A stretch of DNA of 64,000 nucleotides, from assembly GCA_935421135.1 (NCBI GenBank), contig OW285190.1, positions 16,378,501-16,442,500 on the forward strand, in the 5' to 3' direction. The position numbers and the translations under genes are program-made. This DNA is from Bugulina stolonifera. Taxonomy: Eukaryota; Bryozoa; Gymnolaemata; Cheilostomatida; Bugulidae. The notes beneath the pieces were generated by a model, which was not told where the DNA came from, searched no databases, and worked only from the letters and a program-made list of their open reading frames with translations. Position 1 is the stretch's first letter, and every line of letters starts with the position of its first letter. Below, piece by piece: positions 52,501 through 64,000 of this stretch.

Positions 52501-53779
52501 ACATGTACAGTGTAAGTATTTTTCATAACGATTCATGTTTTTGTCAGCTGGATTAGCTCCATGTTCTTCCCCACCATATGTTAACCGCTCAATGGTCAGC
52601 TTAACAGGAAGGAATATCAGTGATACTGCCACCTATGAATGTGAGGAAGGGTTCAATATTAAAGGAAATGTAAAGTTGGAATGCGAATGGAATGGAACTA
52701 AAGCTTTATGGTTTGGCAAAAAGCCAAGGTGTGAGCCAGGTAGGCTGTATTGTGCTATAACTGGAGTTAGCCTGAGGACCAACACTTCAGTGTGAAATGA
52801 AGATGAAAATAATAATTAAGCAGTGCCCATGGCGAATTCAAAATAATGGCATTAAACCAAGCAAAGGTTGCATCCAAAAACGGAATTCAAGGTGATGCAT
52901 TTTGCAATAAACTCTTGCAGCTTCCTTAGCTGAATTGCTTTCACCGGCTCCAGAGTAAACCTATCAATCAGTTGACATATAGTTACTCATAACATAATAT
53001 TCGCATATAGTTTTGATGTATTTATTATAGTTTGGGCAGTTGGTGTAGGAGTTGGAGTACCAACCTCTATTCTCGTCATAATACTGCTAATAGTAGGCGG
53101 GGTCTGCGGGCACAAGAAGTATAAGGAGAGGCAAGTCAACAATCGACTAAATAAAGTGTTTGGAACACCAGAGCCTACCACTGCTGTGCAATCAGCAGCT
53201 GCTTCCAGTTCTGCAAACAGACAGACACGTGAATCCAATGGTGAGGTAGACAGAGAAGAGGAAGAAGACGAGGAAGAAGAGGAAGAAGAAGAAGAAGCAG
53301 ACGACGAAGAAGAAGAAGAAGACGAAGAAGAAGAAGAAGAAGAAGAAGAGGAGGAAGAGGAGAGGACCTCTAAAGCTTTGCAACAAAAAAGAAGCAAGAA
53401 TAACAAGCAGCAAAGAGAAACATTAGCTGAAGAATCAGAGAGATTGACCCGCTTTCTGTCACCAGTAAAACCAGCCACAGCATTGCCACCCATCAAACGA
53501 AGTCCACATATGAGACCAGCACCTGCAACTGTTGTCCCTTTAAAACCATTGACACCCTCAGCGCCACCATTAGTACCTTCAGCGCCACCGCTACCGCACG
53601 TATCCACCTCCGCCTCAGTGTCTCCTATTACAGATGATTGCTCTGTGGCTGGATATAAGTTCATTCCAGGTAAAAGGGAACCTCTGCCACCTTCTTATAA
53701 CGAAGTGATGCAAGCAGCACACGGACATAGGAAGGATAACTCCTATGATGATGAATCCGATTACGATTTTTATCACTGA
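43571..53779 (+). CDS. Type I receptor with five FN3 modules, Sushi domain and acidic PPSY tail
   Basis: Sixteen exons, 945 aa, phases consistent throughout: 43571-43625, 44172-44284, 45667-45820, 46400-46491, 46853-47057, 47295-47410, 47639-47792, 48453-48538, 49070-49295, 49792-49895, 50197-50383, 50745-50877, 51512-51734, 52146-52194, 52548-52739, 53031-53779. Signal peptide (SRLLASLVLLLYCAVLPG). Five FN3-like modules (residues about 19-497), each split over two exons with phase 1 at its borders and phase 0 inside. A membrane-proximal region (498-632) has GYYNAPVEKNRYYNLFVAAV, as in the ectodomains of receptor tyrosine phosphatases. One Sushi/CCP domain (633-696; TATYECEEGF, WFGKKPRC). TM segment near 700-722. 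The cytoplasmic tail has an acidic run at about 768-807, proline-rich stretches and LPPSYNEV near 915, a WW-domain ligand of NEDD4 type. Adhesion or signalling role inferred. Confidence 0.85.
44452..45237 (+). mobile_element. Solo LTR, copy 2
   Basis: Related to 26432-27095 over nearly its whole length, with a different or longer 5' part. Begins TGTAATGGTA and ends AACCATTAGA (the expected CA end mutated). ATAT flanks it on both sides. Contains TATATAAAGG near 44910 and CAATAAAG near 44965. It lies in the second intron of the FN3 receptor gene in the same orientation, so its promoter and polyadenylation signals could affect that transcript. Confidence 0.75.
53232..53370 (+). repeat. GAA/GAG-rich coding microsatellite
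   Basis: Purine-rich triplets encode the Glu/Asp run of the FN3 receptor tail. The reverse strand gives a poly-Ser or poly-Phe frame that is not real. Confidence 0.8.
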
Positions 53780-54182
53780 GTTGTGCATACAACGTATTGT
53801 TTTGTTAAGAGAATCCTAATGTTTTTCAGTGCACGTTATTGCAGCGCTATAATGTGTTCCTGTTTCTTGCTAAATTATAATGTTAACTGTAGTACAAGGA
53901 AGTGTATTTGGCATCAAATTTTGTATATATATTATATGTACTGTGATAAGTAAGGTTAAAATCAATGCAAAGTGTGTTCTGCAGTGTTCATAAGTTGTCT
54001 ATATAGTTATGTATTTTTTTAGCTTTGATCAACACAGCAAACAAATTTTCTCCAAAAGTATAACTTTTGTTCATAGATTATAATATACTATTTTTCTAAA
54101 CAAAAATATAAAAAGTTCTCTTGACATAAAAACATTATTTTTAGATGGAGGCAGGAAATGTCTTAGGAAGTCATAGTGATGA

Positions 54183-54238
54183 CATACATGTACATGTATA
54201 TGTACATGTACATGTACATGTACATGCACATGTAAATC
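54183..54238. repeat. TACATG tandem tract between converging genes
   Basis: About eight near-contiguous ACATGT units, each self-complementary, in the spacer between the FN3 receptor and phosphatase genes. The tract can fold on itself on either strand. Confidence 0.85.
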
Positions 54239-54253
54239 CTTTCATTCCAAGAG

Positions 54254-54259
54254 AATAAA
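54254..54259 (+). terminator. Polyadenylation signal, FN3 receptor
   Basis: AATAAA about 475 bases after the stop at 53779; first good candidate downstream. Confidence 0.4.
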
Positions 54260-54422
54260 ATAACTTGAACACAAGCAATAAATTTACATAGAAATGTTGT
54301 TTGAATGAGGCATATTATAGAATGCATCTAGCAATAAGTTTGGAAGAGTTCAATTATACGAGTACTTGTAAGTTGCATAGCAGTAGTAGTAAAATAATTC
54401 TGCCATAGGCTCATAAATACTG

Positions 54423-54428
54423 TTTATT
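54423..54428 (-). terminator. Polyadenylation signal, receptor phosphatase
   Basis: TTTATT on the plus strand (AATAAA on the minus strand), 74 bases past the stop codon at 54502. Confidence 0.5.
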
Positions 54429-54501
54429 ATGCAATGTGGGTATGAGTATGTTTTTGAGTAGGGCAGATCTCTCTGCTCATGATGTGCGGGAATCACCTAG
54501 G

Positions 54502-57500
54502 TCATGCCTTCTTGAAGTTCCCATAGTCTGAAAAAGCTTCAATGTAAGTCTGAAGGAGGTGATACAGGTACACATAGCTCTCCTGTAATTGAGATATACA
54601 TGTAGATAGATGGGTAGCAAGGAATGCATACACATGATGACGTATAAACTCAATGCTTAGGTGTATTTCCATGCCACACATGCACATGCACACGTACAAC
54701 TGTAATAGTAGACAGTATGCTTTGGAATATGTACATGTATGTTGATTCAAAGTAGTGAACCAACTCACTTACCAAGTCTGAGACGAACTGGTGACGGACA
54801 TGCCTTGCCATCAACACACTGGTGTACAGATCAACTTCTTGTTCCGTCTTCAACTTTTCCACAGCATTGTAGGCGGAAATAAACAGGCCACATCTGCTGG
54901 CACCATCCCTGGTAACAATTAGTAGTAAACATACATGTAGTAATCATTACCAAGTTTTTATAAGCTGCTAAACACACATGTGGCAATCTATGAGGTGGCA
55001 CTGCAAGATTATAAACCCGCCTCAAACTTCAGCATTTGATGAACAGTCAGCTGGCTTTATGTCGTACAAAATATCATACCTGTCAACCTGGAGTGAAAAA
55101 ATATAGGGGGTCCCAACTTCCGGGTGCACAGGTGAAATTTTCAAGACCTTAACTACCGACTGCAAAAATACATTTGAAGAGTTGGAACTGTGGGGGCAGA
55201 GTATGGAGGCCAAGCTTCACTGTTATCACAGCACTAATCATTATTTTTTTGACATAATCAGTAATACATGTAAATTAGCTACCACATGCACATGCTGATA
55301 ACTCCAAAGCTGTATCAAAATACCAGATAGAGTGAAATGAGACTGAGCAAGGCTATTAATTTGGTGCTATTTATTGAATAATCTTGGCTATTGGATATTA
55401 GATAATACAAAAATGAAAAATCCCAATCTGATGCCCTGAAATCGGAAGGATATAGGGATATAGGGAGCTGGTGGGAGTGGGAGTTTGAAATAGGAAGGGT
55501 CCCGCCCAAATCGGGATAGTTGACAGGTATGCAGAATATGACGATTCCAAATAAACCATTTTGAGTCAATATCAAAGAAATTAAGTCCTCATGTTTAAAT
55601 TAACTCATGAGTGTAAGCAGGGGTAGGACTGAGTAGGTTTAATTGGTGATCAATAAATAAAATATTGGTGGTGTAATGGAAGGGTTATAATCGTAATATT
55701 ACTGATGCACAATAATATAGAGCTGGGATGTTCAAAACAAGATATTCTAAATTTAGTTTCTGTTCATTATTTTGCTGTTTTTGTCGTCCAGCAAAATTGG
55801 AATTTCCATGTGACAATACACTACTCGGTACTTACATGTCCATGACACAGATTTTTCCATCTCCAGATTTCTGCTGATATTTCTCCAGAGTTCCCAGATA
55901 TGATAGCATAGTACTTGGCTTAGGGAACCTTGGATCTACTTCACTTGACCAGTCATCCACACGAAGTAAGGCGATGTTGTGCGCCTGTCAATATGTAAAA
56001 ATTATGATAATGCATCAATAATAATGTATAAGATATAAACACCTTTTAAATATGCTTTGTTGTAAACAGACAATATTTCCAAGGTGTGCTCCTAGGCACT
56101 TCTCTGAGTTGCACTGATGAGGTGTCAAACACCTACATAGTACACTGTATGCAGGTTGACTAAGAAATACACACATTGAATATGCTATGTTGTCAAATTT
56201 TGTCAGCTGTGAGCCCCCATGAGCTAATGGGTGATCCAGAAGGAAAGTTCTGGCCCTAAAATTGGTAAATTTCAAATGGTAAACCATGTACTATTGAAAT
56301 ATCATTTAGAGGCCGATTTTATGGTAGACTTATTTCAAGGTGGCTCTATGTTAAAATTTCCCTTACTTTATCCTTTTGTTTAACAGTCAGCGATATGGCC
56401 ATGATGTTCTCCAGTTGCTGACTTCCTGTTCTGCTTATGATACACCCATCAGAATCCACAAACCCTGAGTCTTTACTCGGGTAGAAAATATCATCCTGAA
56501 ACAAATTATTATCCTGGTTTATTTATTGTGGAGATGCTGTTGCTGTGAGTTTACAGTGCCAATCGTGACGTTGTACTCTAGCTTTAGTATTTAACGTTCA
56601 ACAATAACTGTGTAACCTGTATTTAATACCAGCATCTGCTGTTTTCCCCACAACTGCAGGCGAATCTACATTGTACATTGTTATACATGTATTTGTATTT
56701 GTATATCGACTAGATTACAACCTGACAAGAATTATGCTCATTGCTATTTTATGGGTAGACAGTTTATATATACATGTAGGTCACCAGATTCAAAGTCAAT
56801 TACAGTATAGAATAGACTATCAATTATGAATAAATACTACTTTGTTTTCTTATCTTCGATTAAAGGTTGACAAGTAAAGACCAAGTTAGATTATTTGACT
56901 AACAACTAATGCTATGTTTGATAACTTCAGAAAGAATATAAGCACATAGCTCCTTCAATTGCAGCCTAGCTAAGCTATCTAATGTAAATTATTACAAGTG
57001 ATGAAACAATGTATACCTGCTGCTGTAGCTGCACAATGACTTTAACATCCTGCTCTGTTATCATTGTCCAAAAATCCTTCACAGTGTTTGGTAGAGGTAA
57101 CTGGGTAGCTATAACATGGTTCTGCTGCCTGTAGTCCTACAAGCACAATAATACATGTGTAGGGTGAATTTTTTACATGTCTACAAAAAAATCATGTAGA
57201 AATATACATCTACATGTAGATCAGAAGTTTTCCCCAAAATAGAATCAATGTACCAGCTAAAGTGATAGGAATAAATCCCTTAGCTCCTGATGGAAAGGCG
57301 AGTATAACTGCTGCTCTTCCAACTGGTATTTTGATTTTGTATGTAAGAATTAGGCTAGATCCATATCAATCTACTTTGATGGAAAACTGCTGAAAGAACT
57401 ACAATGTATTTCAAATCTACTGGTCTATTAACAGTCGGAAGAGTAGAACACTTCATGTACCAGGGCAGCCTAAAGTATTGTAGAGAGACTCTACCAATGA

Positions 57501-60500
57501 AAAAAAACCATGGACATGTTGTTTCATCAAGGCGTCATGCTGCACCAACTGCCTATAAATTGGATGAACCATACAAATGCCTCCTACAGATATATTGTAA
57601 GATATCACTAGCGTACATCTAAATGACTGTCGATACAGCGGAGTCTATGGTAATATTGTCAAATGTTAGCAACACAGTTAGATCTACATTGTTCATGTAA
57701 AAATTGCTGCAAATATGTTCTACGTCATACCAGAGTACCATGATTCTGATAAAACCATTTCAATGATGTAATACTCTAATACGTACGTCAGAAATCACAG
57801 CGTTGATATAGCAGCTATCAGCGTAGATATTGTGGCTCAGGGCTACAAATAGACATACAGAATTAGGTATAAAGTCTATATTCTATATTGAGGAAAGAGA
57901 AATGAACAATTTGATCAGATGTTAATGTACGGTACACTTTTATTTCTATACATAATAGGTATATTTCTATACATAATAGGTATATTTCTATACATAATAG
58001 GTATATTTCTATACATAATAGGTATATTTCTATACATAATAGGTATATTTCTATACATAATAGGTATATTTCTATACATAATAGGTATATTTCTATACAT
58101 AATAGGTATATTTCTATACATAATAGGTATATTTCTATACATAATAGATATACCACATAACTAACTTAAATATACTCGAGGATTACGAGTTTGGCCAAAT
58201 CTGGGTGATGATGCCATAATTGAGATTTAAAATTCTCAAAACATTCATCAGATCTTTTAATTTGCTTAAACGTTTGCTCATGTACACCAGACATAAGTGG
58301 CAGTCTACCTGGTACAATGTCTTTGAATCTGTTCTTCATCTGGTTCTCCTCTTCCATCCCCACTGAGTAATTGCGTGAATCCAGCTGCAGCTGCTGTTCT
58401 ATCCTCTGTAACGTGAATGCATGTTGTCATTTAACAACCAAACTGGTTCATTGGATAAAGTTTACAGAGTATCCAAGTCACTTCTCCAGCACAAACTTTC
58501 AAGTAATCAGTTGACTAAGCTCATTACTTGTACTAAATATAGTTTGCAGCAGAAGACCTATACACAGGTATGCAGCTGACATGCACTACATTTATATAAA
58601 ATACAGTGTAGCTCATCACTAGCAATACCTCCTATTATGCATAAACAACCATTGCAATGAACAGCGGTATAATGACTGAGTAGAAGCATAGTAATCTAGC
58701 AGAGAACTTTCTACTGTTTCTGCCAGTCTATTGAATTTAAGATTCGGCATTGTCACAATCCATCTACAGCTGACATACGTATGTTCGGGAAAAGTTCACT
58801 TACATTAAACTCCTCGGACACCAGGTTTCTATTTACGTAGATCTCATCATTGCTTTCTGTCAGCTTAGTTTCCAAGTCAGTTGGTTCACATCTGAAGTCA
58901 TCCGTTACCATGTACTCTTCCAGAGCTCTGAGCAGGAACTCGTACTGCTCCTGGAGATGAGCAAAAGGATAGATTTTAATTAACTTACATCAATTTATAG
59001 ACATTTGACATCATAAAGAATACATGATACAGTGATACTTTACATGTATATAACTTTTCAAGCCGTGATGAAGCAGGAAGGGACAAAATGTCAATAACAA
59101 TTGTCATAGGAATGAGAACTGCCAATATTTTTTATTACATGGTACATTTTTTTCACTGCGATTGCATGCGATTATATTTAGCATTAGCCAGAGCATTGCC
59201 TTTATTAGAGCTAAGAAGTGAGAGGTAGTAGACTTGGACAAAGGCTGATTGGAAACAACTTGATACAGTTACAAAATGTGTTATTTAAGTGAGCCTTTGC
59301 TGAAAAGCTATGCTTGTGTAAGTCTGAGTTCCAAGTATATTTTTGACAAAATTATATGTGTTTACAAAGACTCTGTTAGAAAAAGTTTTTACCTTTGTTT
59401 GTACCATGCACGGTCTTCTTGTTCTCATCACTCTCACACACTCGTATGGATTGATCTCTTGCTTAGCTTTAGCTTCCTTAGCCAGAATGTTCAGAGATAT
59501 GAAGGTCCCGGTTCTACCCACCCCAGCACTAAAAGAAGGTAACACTAACTACACTGCTATGAATAGAAACAACATTACCGTTACAGATATTTACTTTTAG
59601 CAAGCAAGTTCTTGAACAGCCTACATGGACTCTCCTTAGTATTGGCATCTTCTGCCAAAGCAGTGAACCATGTACTACAATTTCTACAAGAGTGTTGAAA
59701 ACAGGTCTATCAGTCCTAACACGAACTTTACACATACCTGCAATGGATCAGTAGAGGGCCAGACATACGAGCAGTTGCCGTCATTACTCTCCTCACAAAT
59801 GTCAAAAATGGACTCGTGTATTTAGGTACATTGTGGTCGGGCCATGAGAGGAAGTGGAACTGTTTGATTACCATGGATTCTGTGTCCTGGAGAGTATATA
59901 TCACAAGTTTGACTTTAGTCTTCATTCAATTTTAATTTTAACTTATCAGGTTTTGACCTTTTGTTCTAGAAAAAGGTTCAGAAAATAAAAATATGGATGT
60001 CTCCAGAAATTTAAGATAATTTGGAAGAGCTCTTTCAGTAGGCAGAGAATACAGTATTCAGTTAGATGTAAATAATATACAACTACATTGTATATCCTCA
60101 CGAATAACCTTACTGTAAATCGGCTGCTATAGTGTATGTGCATGTATACAAACGGTTCTTTCAAGCGAACATAACCACTTTTCAGTAAAGTGAACTATTT
60201 TGGTATACCTTTGTAACAGTAAGAGTTCTGATAGCATAGTGTGCTACCAGTTCTGTTGTAGTCAAGGTCACCGTGAGGTCTCCAAAAGATTTACGTTCTC
60301 CATTACCATCAGGCCAGTACTGCTTACACTTAGGCTAAATGAGAAACATAACTACAACGTTAGTAATAAATACAGTTTTGTTAAATACACATCCATTATG
60401 ATCATAGCAAAATATTCTAGCAAGATTAAAAATTAATTGTCTTTAGTTTTTGTGCATTTGGATCTAAATGACCTCTTGGGATATCATCGATAGACTCGAA

Positions 60501-63500
60501 TTTTTAACTGAATAGTGTCATTTGGCAACTAGTACCAGGGATGATGCAATCTGCATAGGAACATTAATATGTACTTCCGGTGTAAAAAAGCAAGAACTAT
60601 AGATGTTTAGAACAGCATATTTCAGTAGCATGTTTGCGATATCCTACAATGTAGATGGACAAATTCAAAGTTAGCGAGGTATTTGGTATGTTTTTTATAT
60701 TCTAGCAACTTAGAAAAACATCGTCTAGCAATTATCTTGCTGCATGTCATAAGTTATGGTTTAACAATTGTAGCACATGATTTAGAAGAAAATGTGCCAG
60801 TACATGGAAACTCAAAGAACTTAGGCTAAACGTATGGTCGTACCCTTCCCTCCTCACAGATGTTTGTCACCATTACAATAGCTTTAGGTTTCTGTTGCCA
60901 AATCATTAACCAGAAATCATCAACTGTGAGGGGTTGTGGACCTGAAAAGAAGAAGAATGGACATGGTAGTTGTTTTGTCAAACTATTAAACTAATACACA
61001 AGTACATGTTGTAACAACTGAAGCATATTATAATTCAGGTATATGTTCAACCATACTAACAGAATGTTAGACTGCTTTATAACTCATAGGAAATTTGCTT
61101 ATGTATAGTAGTCAGGCATCTGCTAATCAGTTAGAAGTAATATTATTATACTTAGCAATGGAAGTTTAGATTATTCAGGTGCAGGAGTAAATAATATTAC
61201 GTTAAAGATCAATCTTTAAATGTTCACAATTTGAGAACCGCTAACAAGATTGGAAGTTATGTTCTCTTGCCTGTTTGCATGAGCAATATTTCTGTTCACA
61301 GTTACAATTACGAGAAAATAAAATACTGTACTCACCCTGAGCTGCTATGAACAGGTCATCATCATCATAGCCCTAAAATGTCCATATACACCCTTAAATG
61401 GACTCAAGAATTACACATGGCTGTATTATTCAATATAATTATTATAAATATACAATAGTTATTCACTCAGGCTAACTTTATTAGGACCTTACTCTAAACT
61501 CACTTTAATGAATGAAGCATTTATGAAATCTGTTCCAAACCGTCTGGGTCTATCCAGCTTAACTCTTGTCTCGTCCTCTATCAAACAGAAATATGCATTA
61601 GTAAATACCACCAGAAATACAATTAGTAATACCATTAGTAATAGTTATCTGCAAGGACGTAGGTCCGAGTCCCACCAATGATATGGAAATTTTTCGTCCC
61701 GAAGAAAATTTTCCCTCTGTGCCATATCGAACTAATAATAATATCCAGCTCTAGGAGCTGTGGTGGCCCCTCGACTAGCTCTGCTATTGGGCAGCCACGT
61801 TAAAGAATTGTGCTTGGCGCCACGGATATTACCATTAGTAATACCATTAGTAATACCATTAGTAATACCATTAGTAATATCTTTAGTAATACCATCTGTA
61901 ATACCATTAGTAATGCCATTAGTAATACAATTAGTAATACAATTAGTAATATCATTAGTAATACCATTAGTAATACCATCAGTAATACCATTAGTAATAC
62001 CATTAGTAATACAATTAGTAATACAATTAGTAATGCCATTAGTAATACAATTAGTAATACAATTAGTAATGCCATTAGTAATACAATTAGTAATACAATT
62101 AGTAATACAATTAGTAATACCACTAGTAATGCAATTAATAATACCATTTGTAATACCATTAGTAATACCATTGATAATACTATTTGTAATAAACGTTTAT
62201 GAGTAACTCTGGAACATTTATGAAATCAAACAGGTAAAGCTTTGGATATTTTGGAGACAATAGTATGCAGTTGAAAGTTACCCATCACCTAAATTGACTA
62301 CTTTCAATAGGAATATATCCGTTCAAGATTACACAGTGAGAATGAAATAGTCACAATTACATGTGCTTTTCTACCTTTCCCAACATAGCTCAGGATCCAT
62401 GTTTGAAGTGCCTGTTTTTGTGTAAGCAAAGTTTATTCAACAAGACTACACAGATGCAATGTTTTCATATACATTGTACATAGTTGTAGATAGGAAATGT
62501 CTATCACCTGGGTATATCCCTAGATATTTGCATTTTCCACTGTTTTCTGACAGCAAAGCTGCTTTTGACTGAGGTTTCTCTTGCATTCCTAGAACCTAAA
62601 GGCAGAGCATTACAGTGTAACTGCGATGGGATTCCAGCACTGCCACAGTATGTTTCATGCTGAAAATATGCTGCCCAATTGGAATGACGTTTATAACCAT
62701 TGATTGGTACATAATACAGAATGCTTAAACACAACAAAGATAGCACAAAAGTATTTCATATGTGATATCAAGTAGTACCATGTGCTGATGAAATATCTCC
62801 TCTTTGTTGTTCTGGACGTACTCTCCCAGTCTCCGTAGAGGTATGGCTGGTGGATTCAGTGGCTGTATGGATTCTCTAGCATGTGGTGGTACTGGTGGAG
62901 GAGATGTTCTGGGTTTGGTTGCTGGAGCAGTAACCTCATTCTCATGACCTACAGACGTACTCTCATCATTTTGATACCTTTTTTCCACTAAAATAGATTT
63001 TATTGCATCAACTATTGGCACCGTAGCACATGAAACACATGCATGTAGAATGTTACGGTGTGTATATGATATAACTTGTAAACTACGTGAATTACAATTT
63101 GTTGTTACCCTAACAACATTATCATGTGATTGGACAACCTGTCACACATGTCAGAGAAAGTAGATAGGACGAAAGAGGCTCATGATTCTAGTGTTGATAA
63201 ATGATAACTAGAACAACCCAGCCTTTGCTAGACTTATGGTGATTGTTAATGCAAATTCACAGGCTGTAATATTCGGGTAAACAAACAAAAAATTGGTTAT
63301 TAGATCAAGATTATTTAGAATGAAAAAAAATTGCATTTCGGAATGTAAAATTATTAACTCACTGGTTGCTTGGCTGGAGTAAGAGGATCCACCGTTAATG
63401 AAAGGAAGGCCTTTGCGCCTAAAACAGAATAAGAATAGAATAGTTTATATCTATTTTATCAGCTGTGGAAATGTTCAATGTAACAGTTTTTGCATGCCCA

Positions 63501-64000
63501 TGCAAAACAAATATGTCATCTTTTTGTAAGAAAGATCATGTATAAAAATGATGGCCGTTATCCCTTAATTAATATAACTGTACAATACACTATGGTTGCT
63601 TGGACTATATAATAGGCCCATTATTCATAATCTAGTATCTTCAAAAGTTTGCCGCATTCTTTCATGACATAAATAGCAGATAGGGAAGTAGAGTCTAGCT
63701 AGTAGCTACTAACCACATACATGTAAACATCTCTCCATTTCACTCTGTATTTAGCCAGCTACCAAAATGTTTTGGCAAGACTCGACATTATTAATTTCCC
63801 TACAAGCATTACCTTGTCCACCAAAACTAATAACATAAAACACCTGCTGTTTTAACATCTAACCTCTTTCTATAGATCAGAGCTCCTCCAACCAGGACTA
63901 CTAAGACCAGAACACCAACTATTATTCCTACTACAGTTCCCACTAGACAACCTTTAACACAGATACCTCCAGGTGATTCTGTCACTTCTCTTACACCTTC
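54502..64000 (-). CDS. Receptor-type protein tyrosine phosphatase (5' part outside window)
   Basis: Exons from 5': 63864-64000 (continues), 63363-63418, 62779-62987, 62508-62595, 61504-61577, 61336-61372, 60844-60941, 60209-60334, 59738-59886, 59393-59528, 58804-58950, 58309-58405, 57787-57842, 57017-57136, 56367-56495, 55836-55984, 54773-54908, 54502-54582. All phases agree. The first exon encodes a TM helix ([18 protein letters not shown]), then a Pro-rich juxtamembrane segment. Domain D1 has KCKYLGIYP (in place of KNRY), [30 protein letters not shown] and the catalytic [10 protein letters not shown] (split by an intron after the Ser codon's second base). It should dephosphorylate phosphotyrosine. 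Domain D2 (from 58405) keeps [29 protein letters not shown] and [10 protein letters not shown]. Its active-site loop reads MDMDGASRCG, with Asp for Cys and no WPD, so it is a pseudophosphatase. The ectodomain is outside the window. Confidence 0.9.
55075..55531. mobile_element. Small hAT-like element (MITE)
   Basis: Ends are CATACCTGTCAAC and its complement. Flanks are CAAAATAT (55067-55074) and CAGAATAT (55532-55539), a 7/8 target duplication. Both subterminal regions carry GGGTCCC. It lies in an intron of the phosphatase between exons 55836-55984 and 54773-54908. Confidence 0.8.
56040..56090 (-). repeat. Dispersed repeat, copy b
   Basis: In inverse orientation, this resembles 8470-8525 (CCTTGGAAATATTGTC to CATATTTAAAAGGTG). 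Lies in a phosphatase intron. Confidence 0.4.
57938..58150. repeat. 21-bp minisatellite
   Basis: Ten almost identical copies of TTTCTATACATAATAGGTATA in a phosphatase intron. Because 21 is a multiple of three, several frames on both strands stay open across it. None is a gene. Confidence 0.97.
61660..61800 (+). repeat. Possible SINE fragment with B-box-like motif
   Basis: GTAGGTCCGAGTCCCACC resembles a tRNA T-arm/B box. The stretch is GC-richer than the surrounding intron and lies directly before the 12-bp repeat. No A box or acceptor stem was found. Confidence 0.3.
61822..62195. repeat. 12-bp minisatellite
   Basis: About 30 copies of ACCATTAGTAAT with ACAATTAGTAAT and GCCATTAGTAAT variants, in a phosphatase intron. 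A few scattered copies precede it at 61618-61645. Long frames across it on both strands are artefacts. Confidence 0.96.

Noticed and set aside
52987..53664. 225-aa minus-strand frame with a long Ser run
   Set aside because: Antisense of the acidic tail exon of the FN3 receptor, whose plus-strand frame is supported by splicing and TM context.
57863..58164. Three overlapping repetitive frames on both strands
   Set aside because: Product of a 21-bp repeat that stays open in several frames.
61760..62206. Frames of 120-150 aa made of VIPL, ISNT or VLLM repeats
   Set aside because: Product of a 12-bp repeat inside a phosphatase intron.
62375..62440. Possible extra phosphatase exon ([12 protein letters not shown])
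   Set aside because: Joining exon 62508-62595 directly to 61504-61577 gives the conserved order [12 protein letters not shown] in phase; this segment would disrupt it.

Overview
The window looks like AT-rich, intron-dense nuclear DNA of an early-branching animal. A demosponge is my best guess. The basis is an inference from gene content: secreted CTHRC1-like proteins, WSC-domain and FN3/Sushi receptors and a receptor tyrosine phosphatase, all with short GT-AG introns and many TACATGTA-type simple repeats. No rRNA, CRISPR or bacterial feature is visible. I built exon models by eye from splice signals and reading-frame phase. Where I say that phases agree, I summed exon lengths by hand.

Region 1 (about 0.8-25.5 kb, minus strand) holds two tandem paralogues, at 832-9853 and 15576-24026. 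Each encodes a signal peptide, a PAN/apple-like cysteine module, a short Cys-rich linker and three successive domains resembling the C-terminal domain of vertebrate CTHRC1, with no collagen repeat. The copy at 15576-24026 has an in-frame TGA. A decayed last exon of a further copy lies near 25.4 kb, so the array was once larger. Between the two genes sits a fossil P-element/THAP transposon (11762-15020, 8-bp target duplication). An intron of the first gene holds a 2.8-kb inverted-repeat element inserted into a 17-bp minisatellite.

Region 2 (25-32.6 kb) has no recognisable gene. It holds a nearly perfect 168-bp palindrome, a solo LTR, a hAT-like element (28158-30781) and a 15-bp minisatellite.

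Region 3 (32.6-43.2 kb, plus strand) holds a four-WSC-domain protein gene (32666-38116) followed by two single-exon four-transmembrane protein genes that are paralogues of each other (38642-39217 and 40325-40786). A small hAT-like element follows (42433-43166).

Region 4 (43.5-64 kb) holds two converging receptor genes. A plus-strand type I membrane protein (43571-53779; five FN3 modules, a membrane-proximal module, one Sushi domain, a TM segment and a polyacidic tail with a PPSY motif) meets a minus-strand receptor-type protein tyrosine phosphatase (54502 to beyond 64000) tail to tail. The phosphatase has an intact first catalytic domain and a second domain in which the catalytic Cys is Asp. 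Both look like cell-surface adhesion or signalling proteins; any functional link between them is only inferred from position.

Across the window, at least five DNA transposons with recognisable ends and target duplications, two solo LTRs and seven different minisatellites lie in introns and spacers.
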